A DNA stretch of 11,440 bases from Balneolaceae bacterium (GTDB lineage: Bacteria > Bacteroidota > Rhodothermia > Balneolales > Balneolaceae), in NCBI GenBank assembly GCA_003555185.1, contig PWFZ01000385.1:1-11440 (forward strand). Reading direction: 5' to 3'. The translations under genes and the position numbers were made by a program. Positions 1-7,374 of this stretch are shown piece by piece; position 1 is the first letter of the stretch; each line of letters begins with the position of its first letter. The notes beneath the pieces are model-generated. The model did no database searches. It saw nothing but the letters and a program-made list of their open reading frames with translations, and was not told where the DNA came from.

Positions 1-290
1 CGAATACCGATAAAGGCGTCCATATTTTCCATTAAGGGCAGCTGATCTGCCGACGCCTGATTTTTCCAGAAATTATCATCTCCATTTTCAAGTAATAACC
101 GGTTTATTTCAGGATCTTCGATTTTAATAAATGGATGAGCATCTCTTTTCCTTACCTCTTCGGCCAGTGCCCGAATTAAACCGATGCCATTTAACCCAAT
201 GCACTGCAATAATATGTTCTGACCAGCCTTTAATTCTACGCTATGATCTAAAAGTTGAAGGGCGAGTTGCTTATCGTTTGTACTATACAT
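1..290 (-). CDS. M29-family metallo-aminopeptidase, N-terminal part (runs off left edge)
   Basis: I translated the minus strand directly. It begins MYSTNDKQLALQLLDHSVEL and stays open for 96 codons to the window edge, so only the N-terminal quarter or so of a roughly 370-residue enzyme is present. The pattern fits the M29 (thermophilic metalloprotease/AmpS-like) N-domain. An amphipathic helix leads into KAGQNILLQ, then GLIRALAEEVRKRDAHPFIKI corresponds to the usual helix and strand that read 'lvr.laeeayk.Ga.p.v', and ENMDAFIGIR matches the 'aDA.i.ir' strand. The family removes N-terminal amino acids using two divalent metals, but the metal ligands lie in the C-terminal domain, outside the window, so catalytic competence cannot be judged. 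The ATG at 290-288 is the only ATG in frame near the start and has no clear Shine-Dalgarno. The gene is divergent from fbp. The family call is from remembered similarity. Confidence 0.72.
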   Translation of the reverse strand, partial: MYSTNDKQLALQLLDHSVELKAGQNILLQCIGLNGIGLIRALAEEVRKRDAHPFIKIEDPEINRLLLENGDDNFWKNQASADQLPLMENMDAFIGI

Positions 291-495
291 TAGTGGGCAA
301 GTTAAGTTAAAATTAATGTCTTCTGTTGATGACTCAATAACCCAAAGATAAAGAATCCATTATCTATATATGAGATTGATGCCTGCAGGGTCGTAAACTT
401 TATCTGATTCAGAAGAGGCTGTACTTTATATTCATTCAAATTCATTTATTTATAGGTATCTACTAACACGGGAAATTTTGCTTAAAAAGATAGAT

Positions 496-2457
496 ATGAC
501 TATTTCAGATCAGGACCTTCGCTACTTAGAACTATTATCAAAACAGTATCCTTCAATTAGGAGCGCTTCTACAGAGATTATCAATCTGAGCGCAATCATG
601 GAATTGCCAAAAGGTACAGAGCATTTTTTATCAGATATTCACGGAGAGTATGAAGCTTTTTCTCATGTTATACGTAACGGCTCAGGATCTATAAAAAGGC
701 GTATTGAGGAAGTGTTTGAGTTTACGATGGATGAGAAGGAAAAGAGAAATCTGGCAACCCTCATTTATTATCCTGAACAAAAACTTCCTGTAATCCTTAA
801 GGATATAGATAATCCTTCCGAGTGGTACCGTAAAACATTATTTCAATTGATTAAACTTTGCCGAATTTACTCTTCTAAATACACCAGGAGCAAGGTGCGT
901 AAGGCTCTGCCAAAAGACTTTAATTATATTATAGAGGAGCTGCTTCACGAACAGGAGAGTACAAAAAACAGACAGGAATATTATAGCAGTATCATACAAA
1001 CCATTATTGAAACAGATCGTGCCGGGGCGTTTATTACGGCTCTTGCGGGATTGATTCAGCGTCTTACCATTTCACGGCTTCACATTATTGGTGATGTGTA
1101 TGACCGTGGCCCGGGAGCTCATATCATTATGGATGAGTTGATGAATCATCATGCCGTGGATTTTCAATGGGGGAATCACGACATAGTGTGGATGGGAGCC
1201 GCAGCGGGGAGTGAGGCTTGCATTGCAAACGTAATTCGGGTGTCACTGCGATATTCTAATATGGAAACTCTCGAAAATGGGTATGCCATTAGTATGTTGC
1301 CTTTAGTTTCTCTTGCTGTGGATGTCTACGGTGATGATCCGTGTGATCCTTTCAGGCCTAAAGATGCTTCCGGTCAATTTACAGAGAGTGAGCAGCTGAT
1401 GATGGCACGGATGCAGAAAGCGATAACCATTATTCAGTTAAAGCTTGAAGGACAGATTATTAAAAGACGGCCTCATTATCAGATGAACGACAGGCTGCTT
1501 CTTGATGAAATTGATCTGGGTAAAGGAACGGTAAATGTCGGTAAAGAATCGTATCCACTAAAAGACAAGAACTTTCCAACTTTGGATATTGACGACCCCT
1601 ACCGCCTTTCGCTACAGGAAAAAGCTGTAATGGAAAAAATAAAATTGTCTTTTAAAAACAGTGAACGGCTTCAAAGGCATGTACGGTTTTTGTTCTCCAA
1701 AGGGAGTATGTATAAAACTATTAATGGAAATCTGCTCTATCATGGTTGTATTCCATTAACGCAAAAAGGTGCGCTGCGTCATTTTTCTTTTGATCGAAAA
1801 GATTTTGGTCCAAGGGACTTTATGAATCATCTGGAGAGATTGGCAAGACAGGGTTATTTTGCTAAAAATGAGCCTGAAAGTAAACTTCATGGTCAGGATA
1901 CGATGTGGTACTTATGGAGGGGTTCCCAATCACCACTATTTGGGAAAAATAAAATGGCCACGTTCGAACGCTATTTTATTGAGGAGAAAAACACCCATAA
2001 AGAAGTAATGAATCCTTACTATAGCTTCCGGACAAAAACGGAAACGATAAAAGAAATTTTGAATGAATTTGGGGTGGATCCCGAAAAAGGGCATGTTATA
2101 AACGGTCATGTACCTGTGGAAGTGAAAAAGGGAGAGAGTCCGGTAAAAGCTGACGGTAAACTCCTGGTGATTGATGGAGGTTTTGCAAAAGCTTATCAGG
2201 CAAAAACAGGAATTGCCGGCTATACGTTAATTTTTAACTCTTACGGACTTATGCTTGCAGCACATCAATCATTTGAATCGACAGAAAAAGCAATTGAAGA
2301 GGAGATTGATATTCATTCAAAAACCAAAATTTTAGAGCATAACAAAAAAAGAATAAGAGTGGCGGATACCGACGCCGGTCAGGAGATTAAGAGCCGTATT
2401 AATGATCTTGAAAACCTTTTGGAAGCTTATCGGTCGGGACTAATTAAAGAAGACTAG
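496..2457 (+). CDS. fbp: Fructose-1,6-bisphosphatase, class III
   Basis: This enzyme hydrolyses fructose 1,6-bisphosphate to fructose 6-phosphate plus phosphate, the committed gluconeogenic step, in the cytoplasm. It is the large class III type (FBPase_2 family, about 640-670 residues; 653 here), built on a calcineurin-like metallophosphatase core and unrelated to class I/II enzymes. All core metal-site motifs are intact: SDIHGE at residues 46-51 (D47, H49), GDVYDRG at 199-205 (D200), GNHD at 226-229, and NGHVPV starting at 536 (H538). Near the C-terminus the family-typical LLVIDGGFAKAYQ and GYTLIFNSYG strings are present. I chose the ATG at 496 because family members begin close to 'DQDLRYL..L'. 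An in-frame TTG at 478 would add six residues and sits after GGGAAA. The stop overlaps the convergent ABC ATPase gene by four bases, leaving no room for a terminator. Its expression appears monocistronic. Confidence 0.95.
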   Translation: MTISDQDLRYLELLSKQYPSIRSASTEIINLSAIMELPKGTEHFLSDIHGEYEAFSHVIRNGSGSIKRRIEEVFEFTMDEKEKRNLATLIYYPEQKLPVILKDIDNPSEWYRKTLFQLIKLCRIYSSKYTRSKVRKALPKDFNYIIEELLHEQESTKNRQEYYSSIIQTIIETDRAGAFITALAGLIQRLTISRLHIIGDVYDRGPGAHIIMDELMNHHAVDFQWGNHDIVWMGAAAGSEACIANVIRVSLRYSNMETLENGYAISMLPLVSLAVDVYGDDPCDPFRPKDASGQFTESEQLMMARMQKAITIIQLKLEGQIIKRRPHYQMNDRLLLDEIDLGKGTVNVGKESYPLKDKNFPTLDIDDPYRLSLQEKAVMEKIKLSFKNSERLQRHVRFLFSKGSMYKTINGNLLYHGCIPLTQKGALRHFSFDRKDFGPRDFMNHLERLARQGYFAKNEPESKLHGQDTMWYLWRGSQSPLFGKNKMATFERYFIEEKNTHKEVMNPYYSFRTKTETIKEILNEFGVDPEKGHVINGHVPVEVKKGESPVKADGKLLVIDGGFAKAYQAKTGIAGYTLIFNSYGLMLAAHQSFESTEKAIEEEIDIHSKTKILEHNKKRIRVADTDAGQEIKSRINDLENLLEAYRSGLIKED

Positions 2458-3062
2458 AGCTGAATAATGTTATCGCACAAATCAAGCTCGTTAGACTGGT
2501 TTGAAGCCAGAATTACCATTCCATCATTTTCTTTTACCTTATCAATCCAATTACGAATAAGCTGGATGCCGGATGGGTCAAGGTTACTTCCCGGTTCATC
2601 CAAACAGATAATTTTTGGTTGATGAATACAAGCCGCAGCAAACTTAATACGTTGTTGCTGACCGGTGGAAAGTTCTCCGTATAAACTATTTTTAAATTCA
2701 CCGGCCTGAAATCGTTCAATTAATTTGTGAGGATCGCTGGTTGAACCGGTTGGGTGGAGATCTTTCAAAAAAGTTAGATTTTCAATGGCCGTTAACTCTT
2801 CATATAATTGCACATATGGAGCAACAAAACCCAAGTGTTTTTTGATCTCACTCAGCTTAATGATATCACCATCATACTGCCACTCAATGGTGCCGTTTGT
2901 GAGTTTTAGAATTCCCGCCAGACACTGTAACAAAGTTGATTTTCCGGCGCCATTAGACCCGGCAATGCCTATCACGCCGCTTTCGTATTGGAATGAAAGA
3001 GCGGTGAAAACATCTAACTGACTATATTTTTTTGATAATTCCCGGGCTTGCAGTTCAATCAT
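2454..3062 (-). CDS. Orphan ABC transporter ATP-binding protein, CcmA-like
   Basis: A 202-residue single ATPase domain with no membrane segment. The Walker A is GSNGAGKST (35-43), the signature is LSTGQQQR (131-138), and the Walker B with catalytic Glu and D-loop is KIICLDEPGSNLD (150-162). The stretch EELTAIENLTF (88-98) after the Q-loop region resembles CcmA, the ATPase of the cytochrome c haem exporter (E. coli has ELTALENL there). Two departures from a typical ABC domain are visible. The Q-loop position reads FVAPYVQ rather than a plain glutamine. The switch histidine (TTHQ in CcmA-type proteins) is Asn188 in ASNQ. No permease or other ccm gene is adjacent: the gene is flanked by convergent fbp and a divergent acidic-protein gene, so its membrane partner must be encoded elsewhere. 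ATP binding is well supported. The CcmA assignment is only suggestive, so I give no symbol. Confidence 0.85.
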   Translation of the reverse strand: MIELQARELSKKYSQLDVFTALSFQYESGVIGIAGSNGAGKSTLLQCLAGILKLTNGTIEWQYDGDIIKLSEIKKHLGFVAPYVQLYEELTAIENLTFLKDLHPTGSTSDPHKLIERFQAGEFKNSLYGELSTGQQQRIKFAAACIHQPKIICLDEPGSNLDPSGIQLIRNWIDKVKENDGMVILASNQSNELDLCDNIIQL

Positions 3063-3087
3063 AAAGGGATGGTAGGAACAAAGAATA

Positions 3088-3115
3088 TTGAGATTACGTA
3101 TTAGAACAGTCTCAA
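3088..3115. promoter_or_regulatory. Inverted repeat in the divergent spacer, possible operator
   Basis: The 151-base spacer between the divergent ABC ATPase and the acidic-protein gene contains TTGAGA at 3088-3093 and its complement TCTCAA at 3110-3115. One further pair matches two bases inward, and a TACGTA palindrome lies at 3095-3100 between the arms. The position fits a regulator site acting on either gene. No convincing -35/-10 or Bacteroidota -33/-7 pair was identified, and dyads this short arise by chance in AT-rich DNA. Confidence 0.25.
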
Positions 3116-3213
3116 CATTAAAGAATTTTGAAGTGAAGTAGTAATGAAATTAAAGATATTCTTTTCGACAAAGGTGTTGAACCCATATATTCCAAAAAAA
3201 TTATTTATCAGCC

Positions 3214-5130
3214 ATGGAACAACTCGTTAGAGATATTACCACACAGTTTGTCAATAAACTTCCGGAAGACCAGGAATTTTTTACTCCTGATGAACTTAGT
3301 GATTTAAGCATTCCTGAATTTGTCATTCACAGGGTAGAGCTGGAAATGACCCGGAATTTAAGCGATTCTATTGTGCCGCCTTACTCGGAATGGGCAGATA
3401 TGTCTGAGAAAAGTGTCCAGAAATCGTGGCAACGCTTTATCGATACTATTTTGGACCAGGTTAGAATGCCGGTAGCACATGCTCATTCTGTTTTCGAGAC
3501 ATCCGTTGGAGACATTGTAGAACTTATTTTGCAACCCCGTATCGCTGTTCCATCTATAATATTTGGCCCTGAAGAAGTTCTGACGAAAGATCAGCTGGAG
3601 AAAAATGTTCAGTTTATAACTATTAATAAACACTTCCCGGCAACCCTTTTGCGATACATGGATAAAAAGGGAAAAGACGAGCTTACCAAAGAAGCATGCA
3701 AATCTATAGTTGAACGGATTGATGACCGGTTGATTAAAAATTACAATCCTTTAAACTGGACTCAGCTATTGGAACCTCTGTTTGTCCTGGCCGGCCCTTC
3801 AGTTGACACAAACTTATTCCGATTGTTTTTCGAGGATAAGAAGATGAACCGCGTTGCCCGCAGGTTTGATATGCTAAACTCTTCTCTGAACAAAACTCAG
3901 TTTATCGAGGAAATGTCATCTCCGGATTTATTGAATGAAGAGGGTTATGAGGATGACCAATCTACGTTTTTTGATGTCTTGGCAGGAAAGGAAAAAACCG
4001 GAACTGATAGTCAGGCTCAGGAAGAAAACAGATCAGCAGAAAAAGAAACTACTGAAGCAGAGACTGAAGAACAGGACGAAACACCAGATTTCAAGTTTGA
4101 CTTATATAGCCTGAATCAGGAATTGGAAGACGATCAAACAGAACAACCGGTTGAACGTAAAGTGGTTGATGCAGATGATGAGGAAGATGAAGCAGATACT
4201 TTATTAACAGGTTTTCATCAACGCAGGTCAAAAACGGAAGTAGAATCTTTTTCTGAGGAGAACACGGATACCGACGAGGAAGAAGATGCAAGTCCGCTTA
4301 ACAGCAGATTTATGTATGATGAAGAAAGTGAGGAAGAAGAGTTTTTAGAAGATAAACCGAATGATGAAAAACAGCTGGAAGAAACAGTAGAGAGTTCAAC
4401 AGAACCGGATACACTGCCGGAAAAAGAAGACGATATAAAGTCCGGATTTGAGGTTTATAGTGGAAATAAGGACGATAATATGGAGGAGGGAGATAAAGAG
4501 GAGGGAAATCTTCATAAGGTCGAAGATTCTGATGGGATTCCTGAACCTGAGGGCGATCCACAGGAAGAGGAGGAGGAAGTAAGACCCATATATGAAGTTT
4601 TTGGGGGGCATAATGGAGAAGACAGAGACGAAAAGGATACAACTGTTTTTGGTGATTTTCTCTCAGAAACCGATATTCCGGATGTTGAAAAAGAGCCGGA
4701 TAAAATAGTGTCTGAAGAAGAAATGGACGATCCGGATGAAAATGGATCTCCTATATGGCAGGCTTTTCTGTCTGATGAAGATGAAATTAGTGATGATAAC
4801 ATCGATGAAGATGGATTTATTGATGATCCCATCATAGATCTTACCAAAAGTGATTCCAATGAATCCGACGAAATTGAAAAACTATCAGGCTGGCTCATGG
4901 ATGACAAGGCCAGATTTGTTGCCGAAATATTTGGTGAGTCCGAAAACGCTTACGAACAGGCATTAAGTGAATTGGTCACTTTTGAGGGCTGGAAAGAAGC
5001 TTCGCGTTTTATTGAAAAAGAGATATTTTCCCGTAATATGATTGACATGTATGAAGAGGCACCGGTAGATTTTACAGATCGACTTCATACCTACTTTAAA
5101 GAATTCAAATCAACAAAAACAAATAGTTAA
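3214..5130 (+). CDS. Unrecognised acidic multidomain protein with repeated aromatic docking-like motifs
   Basis: I do not recognise a family for this 638-residue protein. It has three visible parts. Residues 1-235 look folded and mostly helical, rich in hydrophobics and Trp, with [19 protein letters not shown] strands and no signal peptide or membrane segment. Residues about 240-555 are dominated by Glu and Asp with Ser, Thr, Lys and Gln, low in hydrophobics, and almost certainly disordered. Residues about 560-638 return to helix-like sequence ([16 protein letters not shown] through FTDRLHTYF). Within the acidic part, isolated short aromatic motifs recur: FFDVLAG at 252, FKFDLYS at 293, FEVYSG at 412, IYEVFGG at 459, VFGDFLS at 478 and IWQAFLS at 514. 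No enzymatic motif was found. The stop codon overlaps the start of the carboxylase beta gene (TAATG), implying co-translation. A cytoplasmic scaffold or assembly role is inference from architecture. The ATG has no obvious Shine-Dalgarno. Confidence 0.85.
   Translation: MEQLVRDITTQFVNKLPEDQEFFTPDELSDLSIPEFVIHRVELEMTRNLSDSIVPPYSEWADMSEKSVQKSWQRFIDTILDQVRMPVAHAHSVFETSVGDIVELILQPRIAVPSIIFGPEEVLTKDQLEKNVQFITINKHFPATLLRYMDKKGKDELTKEACKSIVERIDDRLIKNYNPLNWTQLLEPLFVLAGPSVDTNLFRLFFEDKKMNRVARRFDMLNSSLNKTQFIEEMSSPDLLNEEGYEDDQSTFFDVLAGKEKTGTDSQAQEENRSAEKETTEAETEEQDETPDFKFDLYSLNQELEDDQTEQPVERKVVDADDEEDEADTLLTGFHQRRSKTEVESFSEENTDTDEEEDASPLNSRFMYDEESEEEEFLEDKPNDEKQLEETVESSTEPDTLPEKEDDIKSGFEVYSGNKDDNMEEGDKEEGNLHKVEDSDGIPEPEGDPQEEEEEVRPIYEVFGGHNGEDRDEKDTTVFGDFLSETDIPDVEKEPDKIVSEEEMDDPDENGSPIWQAFLSDEDEISDDNIDEDGFIDDPIIDLTKSDSNESDEIEKLSGWLMDDKARFVAEIFGESENAYEQALSELVTFEGWKEASRFIEKEIFSRNMIDMYEEAPVDFTDRLHTYFKEFKSTKTNS
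3964..4776 (+). repeat. Six degenerate short peptide motifs inside the acidic linker (coding repeats)
   Basis: Aligned by eye, residues 251-259 TFFDVLAGK, 293-301 FKFDLYSLN, 411-418 GFEVYSGN, 458-466 PIYEVFGGH, 477-485 TVFGDFLSE and 513-521 PIWQAFLSD share a pattern. It is a hydrophobic residue, an aromatic, two variable residues (often acidic then aliphatic), an aromatic or Leu, then two small or Leu residues. The last two copies match as [TP]-[VI]-[FW]-x-x-FLS-[ED]. They are separated by 10-110 residues of acidic, hydrophobic-poor sequence. The DNA itself is not repeated, so this is selection at protein level or chance, not recent duplication. Confidence 0.5.
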
Positions 5131-6680
5131 TGAGCGATAGTAAAAAAGTTGAACGTCTTGCTGAACTACGTAAACAGATAAAAGAAGGGGGCGGAAAAGC
5201 AAGAATTGATAAGCAACACGAAAAAGGAAAGCTAACTGCCAGAGAACGAATTGATATTTTACTTGATAACGGCAGCTTTCAGGAAATAGATGCTTTTGTT
5301 AAACATCGCAGCTCTGCATTTGGACTTGAAGATCAACAGTTTTTAGGTGATGGAGTGGTAACCGGATATGGAAAAATTCATGGCCGTCCGGTTTATGTGT
5401 TTAGCCAGGACTTTACCATTTTTGGCGGATCGTTATCAGAAACTCATGCCGAAAAAATATGCAAGATTATGGATCTCGCTTTAAAAAATGGTATTCCGGT
5501 TATTGGGCTGAATGATTCGGGAGGAGCTAGGATTCAGGAAGGAGTGAGCTCACTTGGTGGTTATGCAGAAGTATTCTGGAGAAATTCTATGGCTTCTGGT
5601 GTGATACCTCAGATTTCTGCCGTGATGGGTCCATGTGCAGGTGGTGCTGTGTACAGTCCTGCTTTAACCGATTTTGTATACATGGTAAAAGATACAAGCT
5701 ATATGTTTGTGACAGGACCAAACGTGGTAAAAACGGTGACCCATGAGGAGGTTACATCCGAAGATTTAGGAGGTGCTTCTGCGCACGGAACCAAATCCGG
5801 TGTGGCACATTTTGCTGAGGATAATGATGCAGTTTGCCTGAACAGTATTCGGACGTTGATGGAGTACCTTCCTCAAAACTGTGAGGAAAAAGCACCGGCT
5901 AAACCATCCCAGAAACCGGATGCAGCAAAAGCTGAAAAACTTGATGATCTGGTTCCTGACAATCCAAACAAACCGTATGATATTAAAGATGTAATTGGCG
6001 GTGTGATGGATAAGGATTCATTTTATGAGGTTCACGAACATTATGCCGATAATATTGTGGTAGGCTTTGCACGACTGGACGGACGATCTGTAGGTATTGT
6101 AGCCAACCAACCATTATCATTGGCCGGCGTTTTGGATATTGATGCTTCCGTGAAAGGAGCACGATTTGTTCGATTTTGTGATGCCTTTAATATTCCACTT
6201 GTTGTATTTGAAGATGTGCCCGGATTTTTACCCGGAACGGATCAGGAGTGGGGTGGTATCATCAAGCATGGAGCAAAGCTATTGTACGCGTTCTGTGAGG
6301 CAACTGTTCCGAAAATGACAGTCATTACGCGCAAAGCTTATGGTGGTGCCTATGATGTGATGAACTCAAAGCATATCAGAGCGGATTACAATGTCGCGTG
6401 GCCTACTTCTGAGATTGCGGTAATGGGAACCAAAGGCGCTGTGGAAATTATTTTCAGAAAGGAAATTGCAGCAGCTGATAATCCTGAAGCCAAACAAAAA
6501 GAACTTGAAGATCAGTATAGCGAAGAGTTCGCTCATCCCTACAAAGCGGCTGCCCGTGGGTTTATTGATGATGTGATTTTACCCGGCGAAACGCGGGGAA
6601 AACTGATTAGCGCTTTTGAAGTGTGCCAAAATAAAGTAGATACTGTTCCTAAAAAGAAACACGATAATCTGCCGCTATAA
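5130..6680 (+). CDS. pccB: Acyl-CoA carboxylase beta (carboxyltransferase) subunit, probably propionyl-CoA specific
   Basis: This subunit transfers the carboxyl group from carboxybiotin to an acyl-CoA, most likely propionyl-CoA to give (S)-methylmalonyl-CoA, in the cytoplasm. At 516 residues it is full length for PccB/MmdA-type subunits and contains both crotonase-like halves. The N-half carries [11 protein letters not shown] (128-138) and MGPCAGGA (166-173), whose glycines form an oxyanion hole. The C-half carries [25 protein letters not shown] starting at 402, and [11 protein letters not shown]. Asp409 in GGAYD is the residue associated with propionyl-CoA preference in actinobacterial PccB, where acetyl-CoA enzymes tend to have Ile. 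The biotin carboxylase/biotin carrier subunit is not in the window. A methylmalonyl-CoA decarboxylase alpha subunit is an alternative, since the families overlap. The start is fixed by the TAATG overlap with the preceding acidic-protein gene. A strong hairpin terminator follows. Confidence 0.92.
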   Translation: MSDSKKVERLAELRKQIKEGGGKARIDKQHEKGKLTARERIDILLDNGSFQEIDAFVKHRSSAFGLEDQQFLGDGVVTGYGKIHGRPVYVFSQDFTIFGGSLSETHAEKICKIMDLALKNGIPVIGLNDSGGARIQEGVSSLGGYAEVFWRNSMASGVIPQISAVMGPCAGGAVYSPALTDFVYMVKDTSYMFVTGPNVVKTVTHEEVTSEDLGGASAHGTKSGVAHFAEDNDAVCLNSIRTLMEYLPQNCEEKAPAKPSQKPDAAKAEKLDDLVPDNPNKPYDIKDVIGGVMDKDSFYEVHEHYADNIVVGFARLDGRSVGIVANQPLSLAGVLDIDASVKGARFVRFCDAFNIPLVVFEDVPGFLPGTDQEWGGIIKHGAKLLYAFCEATVPKMTVITRKAYGGAYDVMNSKHIRADYNVAWPTSEIAVMGTKGAVEIIFRKEIAAADNPEAKQKELEDQYSEEFAHPYKAAARGFIDDVILPGETRGKLISAFEVCQNKVDTVPKKKHDNLPL

Positions 6681-6711
6681 AGACCACTGAACTAGTAAAT
6701 ATTTATGTCTG

Positions 6712-6747
6712 AAAAACGCCAATTTCTGAAAAGGGGTTGGCGTTTTT
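6712..6747. terminator. Bidirectional intrinsic terminator between pccB and the CBS gene
   Basis: A perfect 11-base inverted repeat, AAAAACGCCAA at 6712-6722 and TTGGCGTTTTT at 6737-6747, encloses a 14-base loop. The stem is bounded by A on the left and T on the right, so it gives a T-tract on either strand. It lies between two convergent genes and can end both transcripts. Confidence 0.85.
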
Positions 6748-6754
6748 AGTTATA

Positions 6755-7198
6755 TTAAGATGGATACGCACCGCCTGATGCAATATATTTGCGTAAGGAA
6801 CTGATTTCTACTTTCTGCTTGTCGATAATCGATTTTACCACATCCCCGATAGAAATCACCCCGACTACTTTATCATTATCCAGTACCGGAAGGTGGCGAA
6901 ATTTGTTATCAGACATCAACTGCATACACAGTCTTACTTTATCATTTGCCTGTACACAAACCACTTCACCTACCATGATCTCTTTTACCAATGTTGTTTT
7001 TGATGCACGGCCTTTAAGGATTACCTTGTTCCGGTAATCACGTTCAGAAATGATCCCGATCAACCTGTCATTTTCCATAACAAGTAATGCGCCAATATTT
7101 AAATCAGCCATTTTCGAAATTGCATTATAGACGGTTTCATCCGGTGGTACGGAATAAATTTCGTTACCTTTCCTGCGCAAAATATCTTTTGCTATCAT
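6755..7198 (-). CDS. Stand-alone tandem CBS-domain protein
   Basis: A 147-residue cytoplasmic protein made almost entirely of two CBS domains (a Bateman module). CBS1 spans roughly residues 3-60 and contains SVPPDETVYNAI, NIGALLV and GIISERDY (48-55). CBS2 spans roughly 72-130 with KFRHLPVL (99-106) and GVISIGDVVK (113-122). Both domains keep the S/T-x-x-D ribose-contacting motif (S51/D54 and S116/D119), so both sites could bind an adenosine-type ligand such as AMP, ATP or SAM; the actual ligand is unknown. No catalytic domain is attached. Homologues of this layout are usually annotated only as CBS proteins and sometimes linked to stress. I chose the ATG at 7198-7196 because GGAGGG lies five bases upstream of it. 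An ATG four codons earlier overlaps that ribosome-binding site. The gene is divergent from rarA and convergent with pccB. Confidence 0.9.
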   Translation of the reverse strand: MIAKDILRRKGNEIYSVPPDETVYNAISKMADLNIGALLVMENDRLIGIISERDYRNKVILKGRASKTTLVKEIMVGEVVCVQANDKVRLCMQLMSDNKFRHLPVLDNDKVVGVISIGDVVKSIIDKQKVEISSLRKYIASGGAYPS

Positions 7199-7202
7199 AC
7201 TT

Positions 7203-7208
7203 CCCTCC
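7203..7208 (-). promoter_or_regulatory. Shine-Dalgarno GGAGGG deciding the CBS-protein start
   Basis: Read on the minus strand, ATGGAGGGAAGTATG contains two in-frame ATGs. The GGAGG core sits five bases before the second, ideal spacing, and overlaps the first. This favours the second ATG and is one of the few good Shine-Dalgarno sequences in the window. Confidence 0.7.
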
Positions 7209-7292
7209 ATTTTTTAATTGATAATCTATCTTCAATAAACATAAAAATTTAACATTATCAATATATCTGCAATAAAATTATCTGAAATACCA

Positions 7293-7340
7293 GGAAATTT
7301 TGATTAAATCAGGGCGTATTTAAGGAATTTTGTGTTAAAT
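7293..7340. repeat. Imperfect direct repeat upstream of rarA
   Basis: GGAAATTTTGATTAAAT at 7293-7309 and GGAATTTTGTGTTAAAT at 7324-7340 are near copies, offset by 31 bases, about three helical turns. They lie 35-82 bases before the rarA ATG in the 176-base spacer shared with the divergent CBS gene. They could be paired regulator sites or promoter-element duplications. Chance similarity in AT-rich DNA is possible. Confidence 0.35.
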
Positions 7341-7374
7341 AAGCATTTATGTCAGAGTACTGATAACTTTCATT

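Noticed and set aside
2785..3021. 78-residue plus-strand open frame inside the ABC ATPase gene
   Set aside because: The opposite strand encodes an ABC ATPase with intact Walker A, signature and Walker B motifs, so this is a shadow.
4512..4907. Ser-rich 131-residue open frame on the minus strand
   Set aside because: It is the antisense shadow of the acidic gene: Asp/Glu/Ser codon runs read as Ser/Ile on the other strand. The plus-strand frame is continuous and coupled to pccB.
4900..5127. C-domain of the acidic protein as a duplicate of part of its N-domain ([10 protein letters not shown] versus [10 protein letters not shown])
   Set aside because: The resemblance is limited to a few scattered residues of amphipathic helix and does not extend to a convincing alignment.
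7199..7210. Upstream ATG at 7210 as the CBS-protein start
   Set aside because: It overlaps the GGAGGG that is ideally spaced for the next in-frame ATG, and it has no ribosome-binding site of its own.
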